DNA of 64,000 nucleotides from Spirometra erinaceieuropaei (Eukaryota > Platyhelminthes > Cestoda > Diphyllobothriidea > Diphyllobothriidae). This document shows positions 26,801 through 37,880 of this stretch, piece after piece. Position 1 is the stretch's first letter. Every line of letters starts with the position of its first letter. The stretch lies in assembly GCA_902702965.1 (NCBI GenBank), contig CACRXP010000049.1:1007591-1071590 (forward strand), in the 5' to 3' direction. Under the pieces are notes generated by a model that was not told the DNA's origin, searched no databases, and worked only from the letters and a program-made list of their open reading frames with translations. The position numbers and the translations under genes are program-made.

Positions 26801-29800
26801 CCTCAGCTTTCAGTTTTTCACTCTTTTCCCCTTCTAGACTCCCCGTTACTTATAATTATAAGGGCAAGTTTTGAAATTATGTGATTACTTGGCGACCCAA
26901 ATTTATTGCTCAAGCTGCTATTCCACAAAATCGTAAATTCTAAATACCGGGCATTATTGATGGTTTGACAGTTTACTGTGGGAAATCTAAATGGCGCATA
27001 GTTCGAAAACGCTTTCGAAGTCCAGACGGCGGTCTAGATGCATTAACAACAAGAACAGGACACTGGATGATATGTGGGAGATTGGTTACAGCAATATAAC
27101 TAATCGTTCTATCTTTGTTTCTCAAAAATACGCTTAGCTTAAGCGAAGATATTAAGCCAACACTTCAAGTTTTACTTATCAATCAGCTTGACCTACGGCC
27201 AGAGAAATTTAACCTGGTAACAATTGGGGGATGGCACCCAAAAAATTCCCTTACCGATGAGAATATGCCGGAGGACTGCATGAGTGTTCGTCTACAGGCT
27301 AATGAAAGGAATAAAATAGGGGTATTTTACTGAGGGTCGGAAAACTGTAAAAGCATACAATCCTAGACAGACGGTGGCATCAACTAAGCAATTTCACAAA
27401 ATTGCAACTCTCGTCGGGGTCAAGTGCGTCGATGTTTTCAATCACGTCCTCTGTGTTTATTGAACGTGCAGTTTTGAAAGCGAGGATATGAAGGCATAGG
27501 GTAATGAACAGCACAACGTAGAACGTTTCCTTTAGCCAACTGCATTCGGCTTTCAATCCCCTATTTAAAAAAGCAATTAGTCAGGGAATAAGAGCTGGAT
27601 CGACTTCATATTATCTGCCACTTCAAGTAAATCCGACACCGCGCACATTGTTGTTGTCATATAATGATGAGGTTAAACTTTATCGTTCGAAAAGCCATTT
27701 CTGAAAAAACTTCTTAGTATTATTTATATTTATCCACACAATCGAAGGTCCCACCCGTAAAACCCCTATTACCACCTGTCCCGTAAGACAGGCTGCTTTG
27801 GTTGGGCGGATTTTTCTGGGTGCCATTTCCCAATGGTTACCTTAAACCTATCTTTACTTTTAAGATTCAAGTATGGGACACTCGCCAGCTTTTGTGCCAA
27901 TGGTACGGTACTGATCTAGTTACAGGAGAACCAGATTTCTGCAGTAAGTTCATGTTTTGCGAACGTTTAATATTCAGCTTACAAAAGCAGCCGCAAAATC
28001 TTTACTAAATAGCAGTGCCATGGTCACAAATGCTGTTCGATCCAGCATAGGAGTTATCGAGAAAATATGTAATTATTTTCGTGAGGCAAAAGTTGCAAAT
28101 TTAAATTATATGACAAGATCACAATAATACACGTGATAAGTGTCGAAAAATAACAGTCTTATGTTGAAACAACGATTGAAGACAAATTTTTATGGAAGCT
28201 TACGTCTGCTCAGGAACTATGTTTGTCGTTTTCATGATTACATGTCGCTCAATACACTCAGTGTTAGGGCATAATTTAGAAGGTGCACTTCCCTTTATGA
28301 TATATTTGATCTACATAGGTTTATTTGTTAATCCAGGCAAGATTAGCTGAGTTCAATAATTTGTAACCGATGGTGGTACTATGGCCATGTTCTACTGTAC
28401 GCGCAAGGGGCTGGTTAATATTGAGAAGTAATGTTACTGTGCGGCTGCTGGTTGGGTTCGAGAGAGAGCCCTTAAGGCACAACGGAACGAGTGAGTTCCG
28501 TATGAACGATCGGTGAGCGCCCCCTAACATAGTAATGTTACTATTTGGATGCCTTCCACTGGGGGACGCAGTGTCGTAATAAGAACACCAATGATAAGCA
28601 TCAATAATTCTGGCGTAAAAATCCATTCTCAAATGCCGACTTGTAAAAGTAGGCATGTCCTTCCGTTTGAATTACTTATTTTATAAATCGCGCTCTCATG
28701 GATGATTTCCGGAAACGACTTGGAGAATTCAGATGGTGCACGCGGCAATAATCGTAAAGCATTTACTTATATTATTAAATGCACCTTTGGATAGAAAGTA
28801 GTATCGAGTGAGTTTGCAGTGCTTTTTTGTTAAGGGACGTAATCTTTGTCTACTCGAAGCAAGCAGCATGTTGGTCGCGGAATTAAAAGTTTTTAATCCA
28901 GAAGCCTATGAAAACTCTAGGGAACATTCTCGAGAAAGTGGTGATTTGTGACGCCTGCCTAAAATCCATTCAAATATTTGATGTGTTTCCTTAGTCATGG
29001 TCTCCAATATTGCACAGCATGCTCAGATATGCGGATAAATACAGACGCCAAAACTCGTATCAGGAATTAAACCGAAGTCTGCGAACGTTCGTCGTGAGGC
29101 TCCCGTTAGTGCCGTTGCGCAAGTCGACTTCAAGAATTTAATTTCTCCGCCTAGGTCGTCTTGTTTCAATGCATCATGTACATTTGGCTTTATCAAATGT
29201 CAGCAAAGCTTCGAGAATGAAATACCAGGGGAAGATCTACTTAACGCCCTCTATGTGCGACTAAGCTTCAGCGTCTCCCACTTACAGTGGTGAAGTCAAT
29301 GCATCAGTCTTCACTTTAAGTTTGTTGGCCGTACTTGTTCGTTTGTATAAGTGATACGCTTTATTCATTCCGACTGATCCGCCATATATTAGGGCTAACA
29401 AAAAAAATGTTACATCCAATGTGGTCTCATTAATTGGCTCGTTAGTAATGAATGAAGAGGGTAGCAGGATGACTGGGACGGTAGACTTATTGGCCTTTAC
29501 TTACGAATCATGAAACCGAAGGATTGGCTGGACACGGGTGGGCCGTCGGACGTAATCTATCAAATCCCGTGCCATAACCGTCCTTGCCACTACACAGGCC
29601 AAACAGGAAGACGTCTCAGCTCACGAATACTTGATCACAAACGGGCCGTTCGGAGAGGCGACCAACTAGCTCAAGTCGCCACTCAGACGCTGGAGGAAGG
29701 CCATGGATTTGGCTTCGCCAAGACGCGGATATTGGCGCGAGCCGGCAACTGTTGGAGGCGTGGGTGTCGGACACAAACTCTGTCAGTAGACACATTGATT

Positions 29801-32001
29801 TGTATCCGTGTTATCACGCACTCCGCCCACGCAGGCAGGTGACACAGTTCACATCGCCGCGAAGTACAAACGGCGTCACCACGCCGGGGGACCATTGAGG
29901 GCCAGGTAGCACAAAGCAGACCTAGCCACGGACGTAGTCACCTCCCCCCCCCCTCATAGCACAACGATGTAAATGTTCACATGTTGCCGCACTCTAGCAG
30001 TCTCTGATGATGAACTCCTGTTCGAGTTCGAAAACTAAGGCCAATAGATCCACCGCCCCCAGTGATCGTGCCTTCGTCTTCTTTTAAACAAGAACCTGGG
30101 ATGCGCATATGCTCTTCCTTTCGGAAGTGGTTAGCGCTTAATTTTAATGACTCCTGGAGCATCTTTAAACATCAATATTTTATGCACTCGCGAGCAAAAT
30201 AACAATTCGATATATAAATTTTTTACTAACACCCAGTTGTGAAATCTGCAATTCCTCTTAAGATACCTAGATTACGCTTTTATGTTTTTTCTATTTTCTC
30301 AAGTTTTGAAGTTGACAGTTTAATCTGAAGAATGCTGATGAACTGTTTTCCGAAAATAAACATCAGGAGCTTAAATCATGTAAATAAAAGCAAAATTCAT
30401 ATCCATTGTACACATTTCTTCGTAGAAGCCTGATTTTTCACCTTAACAAAACGTTTCCTGTGAGATTACTTCAAGAAGAAACCTACGTTTGGGAGACGAC
30501 TACGACAAGCCTCAGTAAATTTTCCCGGAACTTTTGTAGATGCGAATTACACAGGCCACTTTGCCATAAATCTGGTAAAATGGCTTTCAATAGTTGTTAC
30601 TGACAAAGTTCATGTGACTAGAATGGCTGTGATAGACTTGTTCTCGTCAACGAACCATATTCCAATCTCCTGATAAGGTGTCATAGCATTTGCAATTTGG
30701 TCATAATGGTCAGTAATATTGGCCTGAAATTCGTTGGAATATGGTCTTACGATATTCTGAGTGTTACTACATATTATCCAAAGTCATCTGAGAGAGTATT
30801 CAAGAGGCAGATTTAACTATAGGAGTAAATATGTTGATTCCGGTGGGTTCGGCTCTCTTACGACAAGAAATACGTCAGCAGTGGCCATTTCAGTCAATAT
30901 TATATCCGTTGACAATTATTCTGAAGTGTCCACTATTTCCCCGAAAGTAATCCTCTTATAGGACTCGTGGCTGGAACTCGAGACCAAACTGATTATCAAA
31001 CTCGAAATAGAATCAGGGGCGTCCCGAGATAGGTCATTATCGTGTTATTTTAAAAATAGCTACTTTGGGCCTAAGTCTTGTCTTCCACTTTAGGCAAAAT
31101 ATCATACCTTAATCAAATCGGTGGATGATCATAGAATCAAATGTGTCTACAAAGAAAAAAAGGGCAGTTCCCATGATCGCAAGCACTTAGTCACTGAAAC
31201 CAGAGACAGGATCTCGCTTAAGCGTCTTTGTTCAATTACTTCTGTAGAAAATGCAACTTGAAATATCTTGTCCGAAACCTGTTGAATTTTTAACGCTAAA
31301 AACAGCGTTTTATACTGCTCACCAAAAATGTTAAACCATTATGTTTTCTTGAAGAATTAAGCTACCGGAATCAGAATACGGAGCTTTGGTTCAACGGGAT
31401 TTTCCGCAAAGGCGAGCGAAACAATAACACTTACCAATGGGAAAGTGACCTAGGAAGCTCTCTTTCTGTTTCCGTGGACTGGACACGAACAGGTGGAGAA
31501 ACCTCAATTGTCGAGTTTGAGTTGAGGCTTTTATGTGTTAAAATTGAGGATAACACGAAATACTTCGGGGTTTCTTCTGACGTTATATGTTGATTATGAA
31601 AAGGACTTCCATTATGGGGTCTAGCAATGAAGATATTAAAAGCGTTCGATAAACTAACCCTGTTGTTTGAAAAACAAATAAAGATTTTCTCATAGATGCC
31701 ACCCTAATTCGAGAATATTTTTGAGACAGAGGTTTTTGATTCCTTAATGCCTTTCTATCACACTGACAATACTTTGGTTAACATTATAGGGGCAGCGCCA
31801 GAGGACGCCGTTTGTTTTCGTGAGTTTGAAATATTTTCTAAGTCCAAAAATCGTTTTCTTTACCTTCGACTGAATTCAACAGTCGTACTCACGCTGAGCC
31901 CATTTATTAATTACTATAAACGTAAAAACCCTGAACTTTGCAATTGCAGCTCCATAGTGACCGCATGTACAAAAGACCGTTATTCGTTGACTATTTTTTA
32001 A
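17848..32001 (+). CDS. Gene R: secreted cysteine-containing protein, 8 coding exons, 232 aa (rightward paralog of gene L)
   Basis: Coding exons are 17848-17890, 20086-20177, 25069-25162, 26334-26437, 27865-27943, 31355-31492, 31790-31819 and 31883-32001 (stop TAA). Lengths are 43, 92, 94, 104, 79, 138, 30 and 119 nt, summing to 233 codons. Phases match gene L exactly. Exon 1 gives the signal peptide MLRALIFIYLIRAI. Later blocks are VWGSSVVTET, NGAC...GKPCSVTN, LLCQW...DFC, WFNGIFRKG, SVSVDWTRTG and AAPEDAVCF. The cysteines of these blocks and the N-x-T-Y sequon in exon 6 are shared with gene L. The exon 6 donor (GTGGAG) is weak, but its position equals the strong gene L donor. Exon 4 is 21 nt shorter than its counterpart, and the last exon has diverged. 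Function is unknown; an excreted or tegument-surface glycoprotein is the simplest guess. Introns hold RTE-like, Merlin-like and Penelope-like insertions. Confidence 0.82.
21421..21500 (-). repeat. Possible tRNA-derived (B-box-like) sequence
   Basis: The minus strand contains GCGGGTTCGAATCTCAC, a good pol III B-box, preceded by GAGCCGGTCAGCCATCTG, which loosely resembles an A-box. No complete cloverleaf can be folded. This is probably a SINE head or tRNA fossil. Confidence 0.3.
21663..23700 (-). mobile_element. 5'-truncated RTE-like LINE with RT remnant and degenerate C2H2 zinc fingers
   Basis: On the minus strand, 23700-23479 encodes VTNGMKHGCLSVPTL and PGIRMAYRTNGQF, the palm region of an RTE-type reverse transcriptase. 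The catalytic FADD position is degraded (FTAIACTL). Frameshifts follow, with FGLVINTDTTTVMRQPS recognisable around 23340-23400 and a decayed NHYDEV-like tail region downstream. Ser/Thr/Pro-rich sequence then leads to a C2H2-type finger at 22300-22222 broken by a one-base deletion, and another degenerate finger near 22180-22080. RTE-like elements with C-terminal C2H2 fingers are known in flatworms. The 3' tail (21982-21663) matches 6862-7183. It is inserted antisense in the intron between exons 2 and 3 of gene R. GC content is visibly higher than the flanks. Confidence 0.7.
27216..27841. mobile_element. Merlin-like non-autonomous element (MITE) in an intron of gene R
   Basis: The ends read GGTAACAATT and the complement of GGTAACCATT, continuing into GGGTGCCA and AAAAAAT blocks shared with the transposase-bearing element at 55250-56038. 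Flanks TTTAACCT (27208-27215) and TTAAACCT (27842-27849) form an 8-bp target duplication with one mismatch. The right 90 bp matches the left end of the 55-kb element in reverse orientation, including a CCTGTC/GACAGG hairpin. The interior shows no transposase. It ends 23 bp upstream of exon 5 of gene R. Confidence 0.75.
28321..28656 (-). other. Unidentified 111-codon open frame
   Basis: An open frame lies in an intron of gene R, in sequence more GC-rich than its flanks. It has no recognised domain. It is more likely part of an unclassified repeat than a gene. Confidence 0.2.
29470..30080 (+). mobile_element. Penelope-like element fragment with GIY-YIG endonuclease, flanked by inverted ends
   Basis: Frame 29510-29842 encodes VIYQIPCHNRPCHYTGQTGR followed by RI.DHKRAVRRGDQLAQVA, a GIY-YIG nuclease domain of the Penelope type. 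The frame is disturbed after about residue 75, and the catalytic Glu region is lost. The 5' boundary (29480-29512, GGACGGTAGACTTATTGGCC) is an inverted copy of the 3' end (30019-30055, GTTCGAGTTCGAAAACTAAG then GCCAATAGATCCACCG). The reverse transcriptase is missing. The 3' 300 bp matches the minus-strand copy at 37215-37880. It lies in the intron between exons 5 and 6 of gene R. Confidence 0.75.
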
Positions 32002-32110
32002 ACACGGTTTATTTCAAGCGGCGTTTATATTTTCTTTCAACCGCGGTGTTTCCTCGCTGCCAATCCCTTACAAGAATGAATAGACTAATTGCGTGAGATG
32101 CCAAGATAGT

Positions 32111-32580
32111 TTAAAGGACAATATACCTTGCGTCATTTTTACCGCTTCTGACGGTTAACTTGCTTGAAGACAGTAACTCTTTGTGCCTTTTCCCAGCAAG
32201 TTTGTAATATAAAGGGGCGCGTAACGCCAGTTTGACTTCTGCCTCTTGATTTCTCAAGCCTCCTACAGGCACTTCAATTTTCTCGCGTAATATGTGAAGA
32301 GCTTTGCCAATAGAAGCGAACAGACGAGTCCCAGGAAGCAGTCTTGAAGAAGAAGACACGATCGCCGGGACAAGAGCTTTATTAGCCTGACGTATCGGAT
32401 TCCTGCTCGAATCCATCATCAGAGACATAAGCAGATAAGGGTGGTTCATGCACATGCGGCTGCAGTATTTATATGATGCAGTAGCCATGCTACCGCATAC
32501 CTATAAATATTCACGGCTTCCTCCCCTTCATCAGGGCTCGTTGCACGTGGCGTGATGGCGTGAAGGCCTTTAATGGACAA
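32111..32580 (-). mobile_element. Penelope-like element fragment (terminal repeat plus 125-codon frame)
   Basis: On the minus strand the order is a TATA-containing leader, TCTGATGATGGATTCGAGCA, CAGGCTAATAAAGC, GTCCCGGCGATCGTGTCT, then an open frame with PGTRLFASIGKALHILREK. The TGATGA, gttcgag, GCTAATA and GTCCC..G order matches the ends of the copies at 30000-30075 and 37225-37290, linking it to the Penelope group. The frame's domain is not recognised. It lies 110 bp beyond the stop of gene R. Confidence 0.55.
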
Positions 32581-34160
32581 TCTTTAACGGGAGACATGAG
32601 AGAAGAATATAAATCTGCTTAATAATAAAAAAAATTTAAACGGCCTTTGGAGACAAAAGTGGCAAGATCTACTTAATTCCTAGGATCGCATGCACCTAAG
32701 CGTCTTAAAGCAATATGGTTTTATTAGATTCGCACTTTTTTCACTAATGTTCAAGTTTGATTTCCATAAAAAGTGAATCAAAATTTGTAAATTGTAGCAG
32801 AGCAGAATTCTGACTGCCGTAAGTCAACTACGGATTTTGAGCATTTTATATTAATGGATTCAGTGACCTCAAAATTTTTAATTCTAAATACTTCAGCAAT
32901 GCCAGACAGTGGTAAGTTCAGTCAAACTGGCTTCAGTTTAAACTGCTGAATAGGCGATATGGTGAAATACCTGCAAAGTTTACTATACTCTTCATTTGGT
33001 CACTGAAATTCTGGTAATCAGCCATTCCTTAATCAACATGTACATGAGCAGTTTGTTTATGAAAGCTGGAAACAAAAAGGACAAACTGAACCCTACAACT
33101 GGGATATATTTTAAAACAGTCTGCTAAAGATTAAGGTCCGATATATTTAGCTCGAATCCACAGTTAGAACGTAAGTTTTAGTTGACGATAAAATACAAAT
33201 CGCGTAAACTACTGCCTAAAGCGAAAGTTTTCGTAATTTTATAGTTCAGGCATTTAAAAACTTCGCTAAATTGTTTATAAGACTTCAGCTGTTGCTATTA
33301 CTGTGACGGTTTCGTCCATTTTCGGGAGGTTTTATATGCGCAGAGGCGTTTAAAGTTCATTCATAATTCTTATCATGTAAGCTCACGTCTTGAGATAAAG
33401 TCCTATATGCCACCTAGTGAAGTTCACGCAATTCCATGGCCTATGACCTATCGATTTGCTCCTATATTTTCGTCGTTTTGGAACCTACTAGTTTCTTTAC
33501 TTACTCAACCCTTACTCAGCCACCCAACTTAGCGTTTTCTGTAAGTAAAAACTTTTGCTATTTTATGATAAGCTGTTCTATGCTTAGCAGTCCTTACTCA
33601 CGAATCCATTTAGAAATTTCATACGACAGACCGAACCTGAATTTTTGCCTTCATCGTTTTGAACTAACTAAGAGAGAGCCTTTTGCGCAAACGTTCGCAG
33701 TTTCTTGTATATTCAAATGGTGTTACGTTCTCTTTTTTGATTTTTTAGCAAGCTTTGCATTATTTGTCATATCAAGCCTAATGTATTAGGCATTTTTGAA
33801 AGTTGGGGAATCTTTGATCAATTATATACCTTGATTGCCAATAAAGCTGTTCATTTGTGTTAAATTCTTTTGAATTTTATGAGTAAATTCTGTTGAAATC
33901 GTGCTAAGGCGTTGGGTGGGTCTTTTAGTTTCAGAATATTGAATATTGATAAGCTGCCCAGGCAATCAGAAATGCCTTAAAATTTTATGTTAAATAAGGC
34001 TTCATTCAGTGATATACGAAGCTGTTCCCAAACAAATAGATTTTTGTGAAGGAAGATAATTTACGTTACGGGCAATGTAGTTCATTTTCACATTCAGTTG
34101 ATGCTCCTACTGTAGAAATTAATAGAGATTTTCGACATGCTATGGGTAGCATTTCATAGA
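32581..34160. other. No supported gene
   Basis: The stretch is AT-rich with one 117-codon open frame (33436-33789) lacking recognisable domains, splice signals or repeats. Confidence 0.4.
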
Positions 34161-34163
34161 AGA

Positions 34164-35085
34164 GCACAGAGAACGACAGATCTTATTAAATTTTAACCAA
34201 AAGTCTGAAGTGCGTTTTTTATTAGAAGGGATTGCTTAAGGAGGTTGCAAGATTGATCCTCATGCGGCATAATCCATATCATTTCGGAATATCCAGAATG
34301 TTGGCTCTTGAATGCACTTCTTTTTGATCTCCTGTAGATATTGCACTCGGCAGATGATTACTTAAATGGTGTGCATTCTTTACATCGATTTTTGATGGTC
34401 TTCTAAAGTCGAATATATTTGGCAGGAAACATGCACGTAAAAATGTATTCTTTTACTTATTTGGCAGCAGATCATGGTGTCTTTGCCTTTTATACTCGAA
34501 AAAATAGTACATTCCGGTTTTATAAAGTTTGTAATTTTGGGTTTTTTCTAGACCGTCCAGCGTCCGTTCGTACATCATACCTATCTGCGCATTAGTGCTC
34601 CGCATCTCTTATAAAATTTCGATAACTGTACATAGTATCATCTTAAAGACATATAGAATTACACGATTTTCCATACGCGAAAAGTATACACCTTTTAGAT
34701 TGAAATTGCCAAAGGCTAATGCTACGTCGGATTTGGAAAACCCTTTCATAGCCTAAATATACCCTTTCCTTGAGTATAAAATTGAAGGCAACTTGATCTG
34801 CTGCCAAATAAGTAAAAGACGGCATGTTTACGTGCATGTTTCCTGCCAAATATCTTTGACTTTAGAAGACCATCGAAAATCGATGTAAAGAATGCACACT
34901 GTTTAAGTAGTCATTTGCCGAGTACATTTTATACAGGAGGTCGAAAAGAGGTACATTCAAAAGTCAGCATTCTGGCAATTTCGAAATGCTTTGGAGTTGC
35001 CGCATGATGATCGATCATACAATCCCCTTAAGTAGTCTTTTCTAATCTGAAACGAATTTCATGAGACCGACAACTCCCTACAGGT
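34164..35085. mobile_element. Foldback element, copy 2
   Basis: The left arm (about 34164-34525) and right arm (about 34750-35085) are inverted copies sharing GGATTGCTTAAGGAGG, TGCGGCATAAT, CTCCTGTAGATA and CTTATTTGGCAGCAGATCA blocks. Arms are more diverged than in the 52-kb copy, and the spacer lacks the conserved peptide frame. Same family as 10224-11190 and 52288-53292 by block order. Confidence 0.75.
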
Positions 35086-35509
35086 GTATATTAGGCATTC
35101 TGGATTTCTCTCGCATGAACTCCACAACAAATTTGTGGGAGAGGTATTATTTTTGCACTGTCTATACTAACTGTGAGCCCTCTAAAACATAAGACCAACA
35201 TTCATTCCCGTAAATCTCATTTCGTTTTGTTGACCTACATTGCACCGAGGATGATATTTGTAAATGCAGTGTCGGTTGGTTGCTATAAAAATTAAAAACC
35301 CTCCAACTATGACTACGGCATTTAAAGTCGCTAAGCTACTGCCACACCAAGCAAAAGCAACCTTTTTATTGTCATTACTGACTGGCAGTACGCCACTGGT
35401 CTGTATTCCACCTTCACGACAAAGGTAGATAATTTTGTCAAGCACGCGCGTGACTTTCACTTATTGTGGTTGGAATCTTTCTGGGTTCCGTTCTGTCCTA
35501 CTGCATATG

Positions 35510-35868
35510 ATCCATGGAAAGTTCATCAAGGTAATAACACGTCAGGCGTAGACAGCTGTTCAGAAGAAAAAGGACTGCTGAGATGCTTCCTGGAACTCGC
35601 CTGTTCGTTTCTATCGGTAGACAGCTAGTTCACGGTAATTACCGATCGTCGACGCACCGTAGACCTGCAGTTTATATTTTGAGGTGAGACATATAAACTT
35701 GTCGAAGGAGAAGGCAAGTGACACTCATTAGTTGCCCACTCCTTCGACAAGCTTGTACATGCCTCATTTCAAAATATACAGTGCAGGTCTATGGCTCATT
35801 GACGATCGGTAATGACCCTAAAATAGCTGTCTACGCCTGGCGTGTTAATACCTTGATGAACTTCCCAT
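35510..35868. repeat. Palindromic repeat with 69-bp Penelope-derived insertion in one arm
   Basis: The left arm (35510-35716) and right arm (35733-35868) are inverted copies (GTTCATCAAGGTAATAACAC against its complement, and CTTGTCGAAGGAG against CTCCTTCGACAAG). The left arm holds an extra 69 bp bounded by direct copies of GTAGACAGCT (35548-35557 and 35617-35626). Inside is CTTCCTGGAACTCGCCTGTT, the reverse complement of the Penelope-end motif found at 3970 and 32296. A third partial arm copy lies at 35987-36015. Confidence 0.65.
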
Positions 35869-36702
35869 GTATCTTTGTGGTAGGCCTCCTCTGGCAAAAC
35901 GTTTGTTATTGATAGTAAGCAGCTGGTGGCCGAAAAGAGTGAAACAGAAAAGTTGCAGTCACAAAAAGTGAGTACCATCTCTCAATCCTTCGACAAATTT
36001 TATGCCTCCTTTCAAGCATGTATTTTTAACCCGGCAGTTTATTCAATTTTGGCTTTTGCATGCAAGATTCTGAGAAATCGAAACAGCCTTAATTGTGGAT
36101 TTAATCGCCCGTTGAGAATGTCCAATTCATTGGTGTAGGATTTGACCAAAATGATCTATTCCTAAAACTTCATTTTTTAGTCGAAATGATCAGAGGAGCG
36201 TGTTTCAAATCCGAGTGTTTATTAAGTAACACCACCTCAAACCACCCATCGAGTAGTATTCAGAACAATCCTTCTTTCTGAATGTGGAACGCCGCCATCT
36301 TGATTAAATCCCCGAAACGTTTTGTCTATTTACACAAAGGGCTTAGATGATCAGCGGAAGTGGGAAACATTCAATAAGTAAATATGTTTGCAGCTAATGT
36401 TCGTTGACTGATTTTATATCTCCAGTCTTCCGTAAGAGTAGGAGGGCCCACTTTCAAGGTAGTCGGTTTACACATGGTCACAGTCCACTTCCACCTTGAA
36501 TAAAAGTAAATTCGAAAGGCTCTAAAGTACAGATAAACCTAACTATGTCAGCAGCTCATGTAAAAGTTGACACTTACTGTTCAAAACTGAAACAAACGGA
36601 GCGTCTGTGACATTAAGTATGTATGGCACTTTTGAAGTGCAAATACTCCGGTTTCTCGACACTAGTATACATAAATTTAACTTTAAGCGTTTTGCCCTGC
36701 AA

Positions 36703-37191
36703 TTATATCCATTTTCTACCCGTTACTGAGAAGAAGTGAAACTGCAAGCGGGGCCGAATCACAGATCCTGTAAACCTGGGTCTAGGTACGATTGGATGAC
36801 GACATTTAATTAACCAGAAGTGGTCATTTCGATCTCTCTTCCATTTTCCCATACCACCATGTCTATATATAGTACTGGGCACTATGTCAGCGGGTACCCA
36901 GACTGGGTTCGGAGGCACGAGAGGACAAGCATGTTTCGCAACCCGTTTGGTGATTTCAGAATGTCCTTCGTTTTCCGGTAGCGAATTCGGCCTGCCCCAA
37001 ATTGTTATAAAAACCATCATTCCCCACTCTGGCGTTGACAATTTCCATGTAACATTCTTTGGTCCATTTTCACAACGGCAAGTTTCGAAATTAGTAAACC
37101 TTATGTGTTTGTTTGAAGTGCTAAACCATTCCGTAAATAGACACTCTAAATCTCCCGACATAACTGACTCTCTCATGGGAAGGATATGCAC
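36703..37191 (-). CDS. Hypothetical protein, 162 codons, single open frame
   Basis: This is the longest open frame in the window outside the CR1 and Penelope-like elements (the 151- and 167-codon frames at 41410 and 41973 belong to a Penelope copy). It contains CRCENGPKNVTWKLSTPEWG and is Trp- and Pro-rich with several Cys. No domain is recognised, no signal peptide is obvious, and the overlapping plus-strand frame (36884-37243) is nearly as long. It ends just next to a Penelope fragment, so it may belong to an unclassified repeat or be chance. Confidence 0.25.
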   Translation of the reverse strand: MHILPMRESVMSGDLECLFTEWFSTSNKHIRFTNFETCRCENGPKNVTWKLSTPEWGMMVFITIWGRPNSLPENEGHSEITKRVAKHACPLVPPNPVWVPADIVPSTIYRHGGMGKWKRDRNDHFWLIKCRHPIVPRPRFTGSVIRPRLQFHFFSVTGRKWI

Positions 37192-37214
37192 ATCTTTGAT
37201 TATTGTTGAACAGA

Positions 37215-37880
37215 AGACAAAATCGCGGTCACTGGGACGGTAGCGTTATTAGCCTGAGCTTTCGAACTCGAATAGGAGTGCAGCAACTTGTGAACGTTTA
37301 CACAGTCGTACCGTGAGGGTGGGGGGAGGGGTTACGTTCCCGACCAGGTCGGTTTCGCGCCGCCTAGTTCGCAATGGCTCACGGCGTGGTGACGGCGTTT
37401 ATCCTTGTAGGTGATGTGAGCTGTTTGACCTGGCCTTCGTGGGCGGAACGCGTGATGGAGCTGGTATCTGACATCCGCTCTTCCAGCGGTTGCTGTCTGT
37501 CATGTTGTCGGCCGGCGCCAGTATCCGCTAGCTGGCGAGGTCGAAATCCAGCCTGTGAGTGGCGACTTGAAACAGAGGGTCGCCTCTCCAAACGCCTCAT
37601 CTGTGCTCGGATACTCACCAGCTGATGTTTCGTCTTGTTTGGCCTGCATAATGGCAAGGACATTTATAGCACGGGATTTGACAAAGTACGCCTGATTGCT
37701 CATCTGCGTCCAGCCGATTCTTCATTTTCATGTTTTTGGTACGCATGGTAGCCACCGGACGATGGGAGTTCAACACGCCTAACTCTGTCGCAATGCTACC
37801 CGTGGTCTCGGACATATATTTATGTGCGTTAGCAAGTGCCGAATCTACAGTGCCGCTCCTTAGTTTGTTCGATGTGGGTG
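37215..37880 (-). mobile_element. Penelope-like element fragment with broken GIY-YIG domain
   Basis: The minus strand encodes VLCQIPCYKCPCHYAGQTRR and then a stop. The next frame continues with RLERRPSVSSRHSQ, the downstream part of the nuclease shifted out of frame. The tail (CACAAGTTGCTGCACTC, then CGAGTTCGAAAGCTCAGGCT) matches the 29470-30080 copy. Reverse transcriptase sequence is absent. Confidence 0.7.

Noticed and set aside
30485..30660. Possible extra exon of gene R (FPGTFVDANYTGHFAINL frame)
   Set aside because: Exons 5 and 6 join directly in phase 1 in both genes, no counterpart exists in gene L, and the available donors give an incompatible phase.
31747..32001. Plus-strand 84-codon open frame taken as a single gene
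   Set aside because: It is exons 7 and 8 of gene R plus the 63-bp intron between them read through in one frame.
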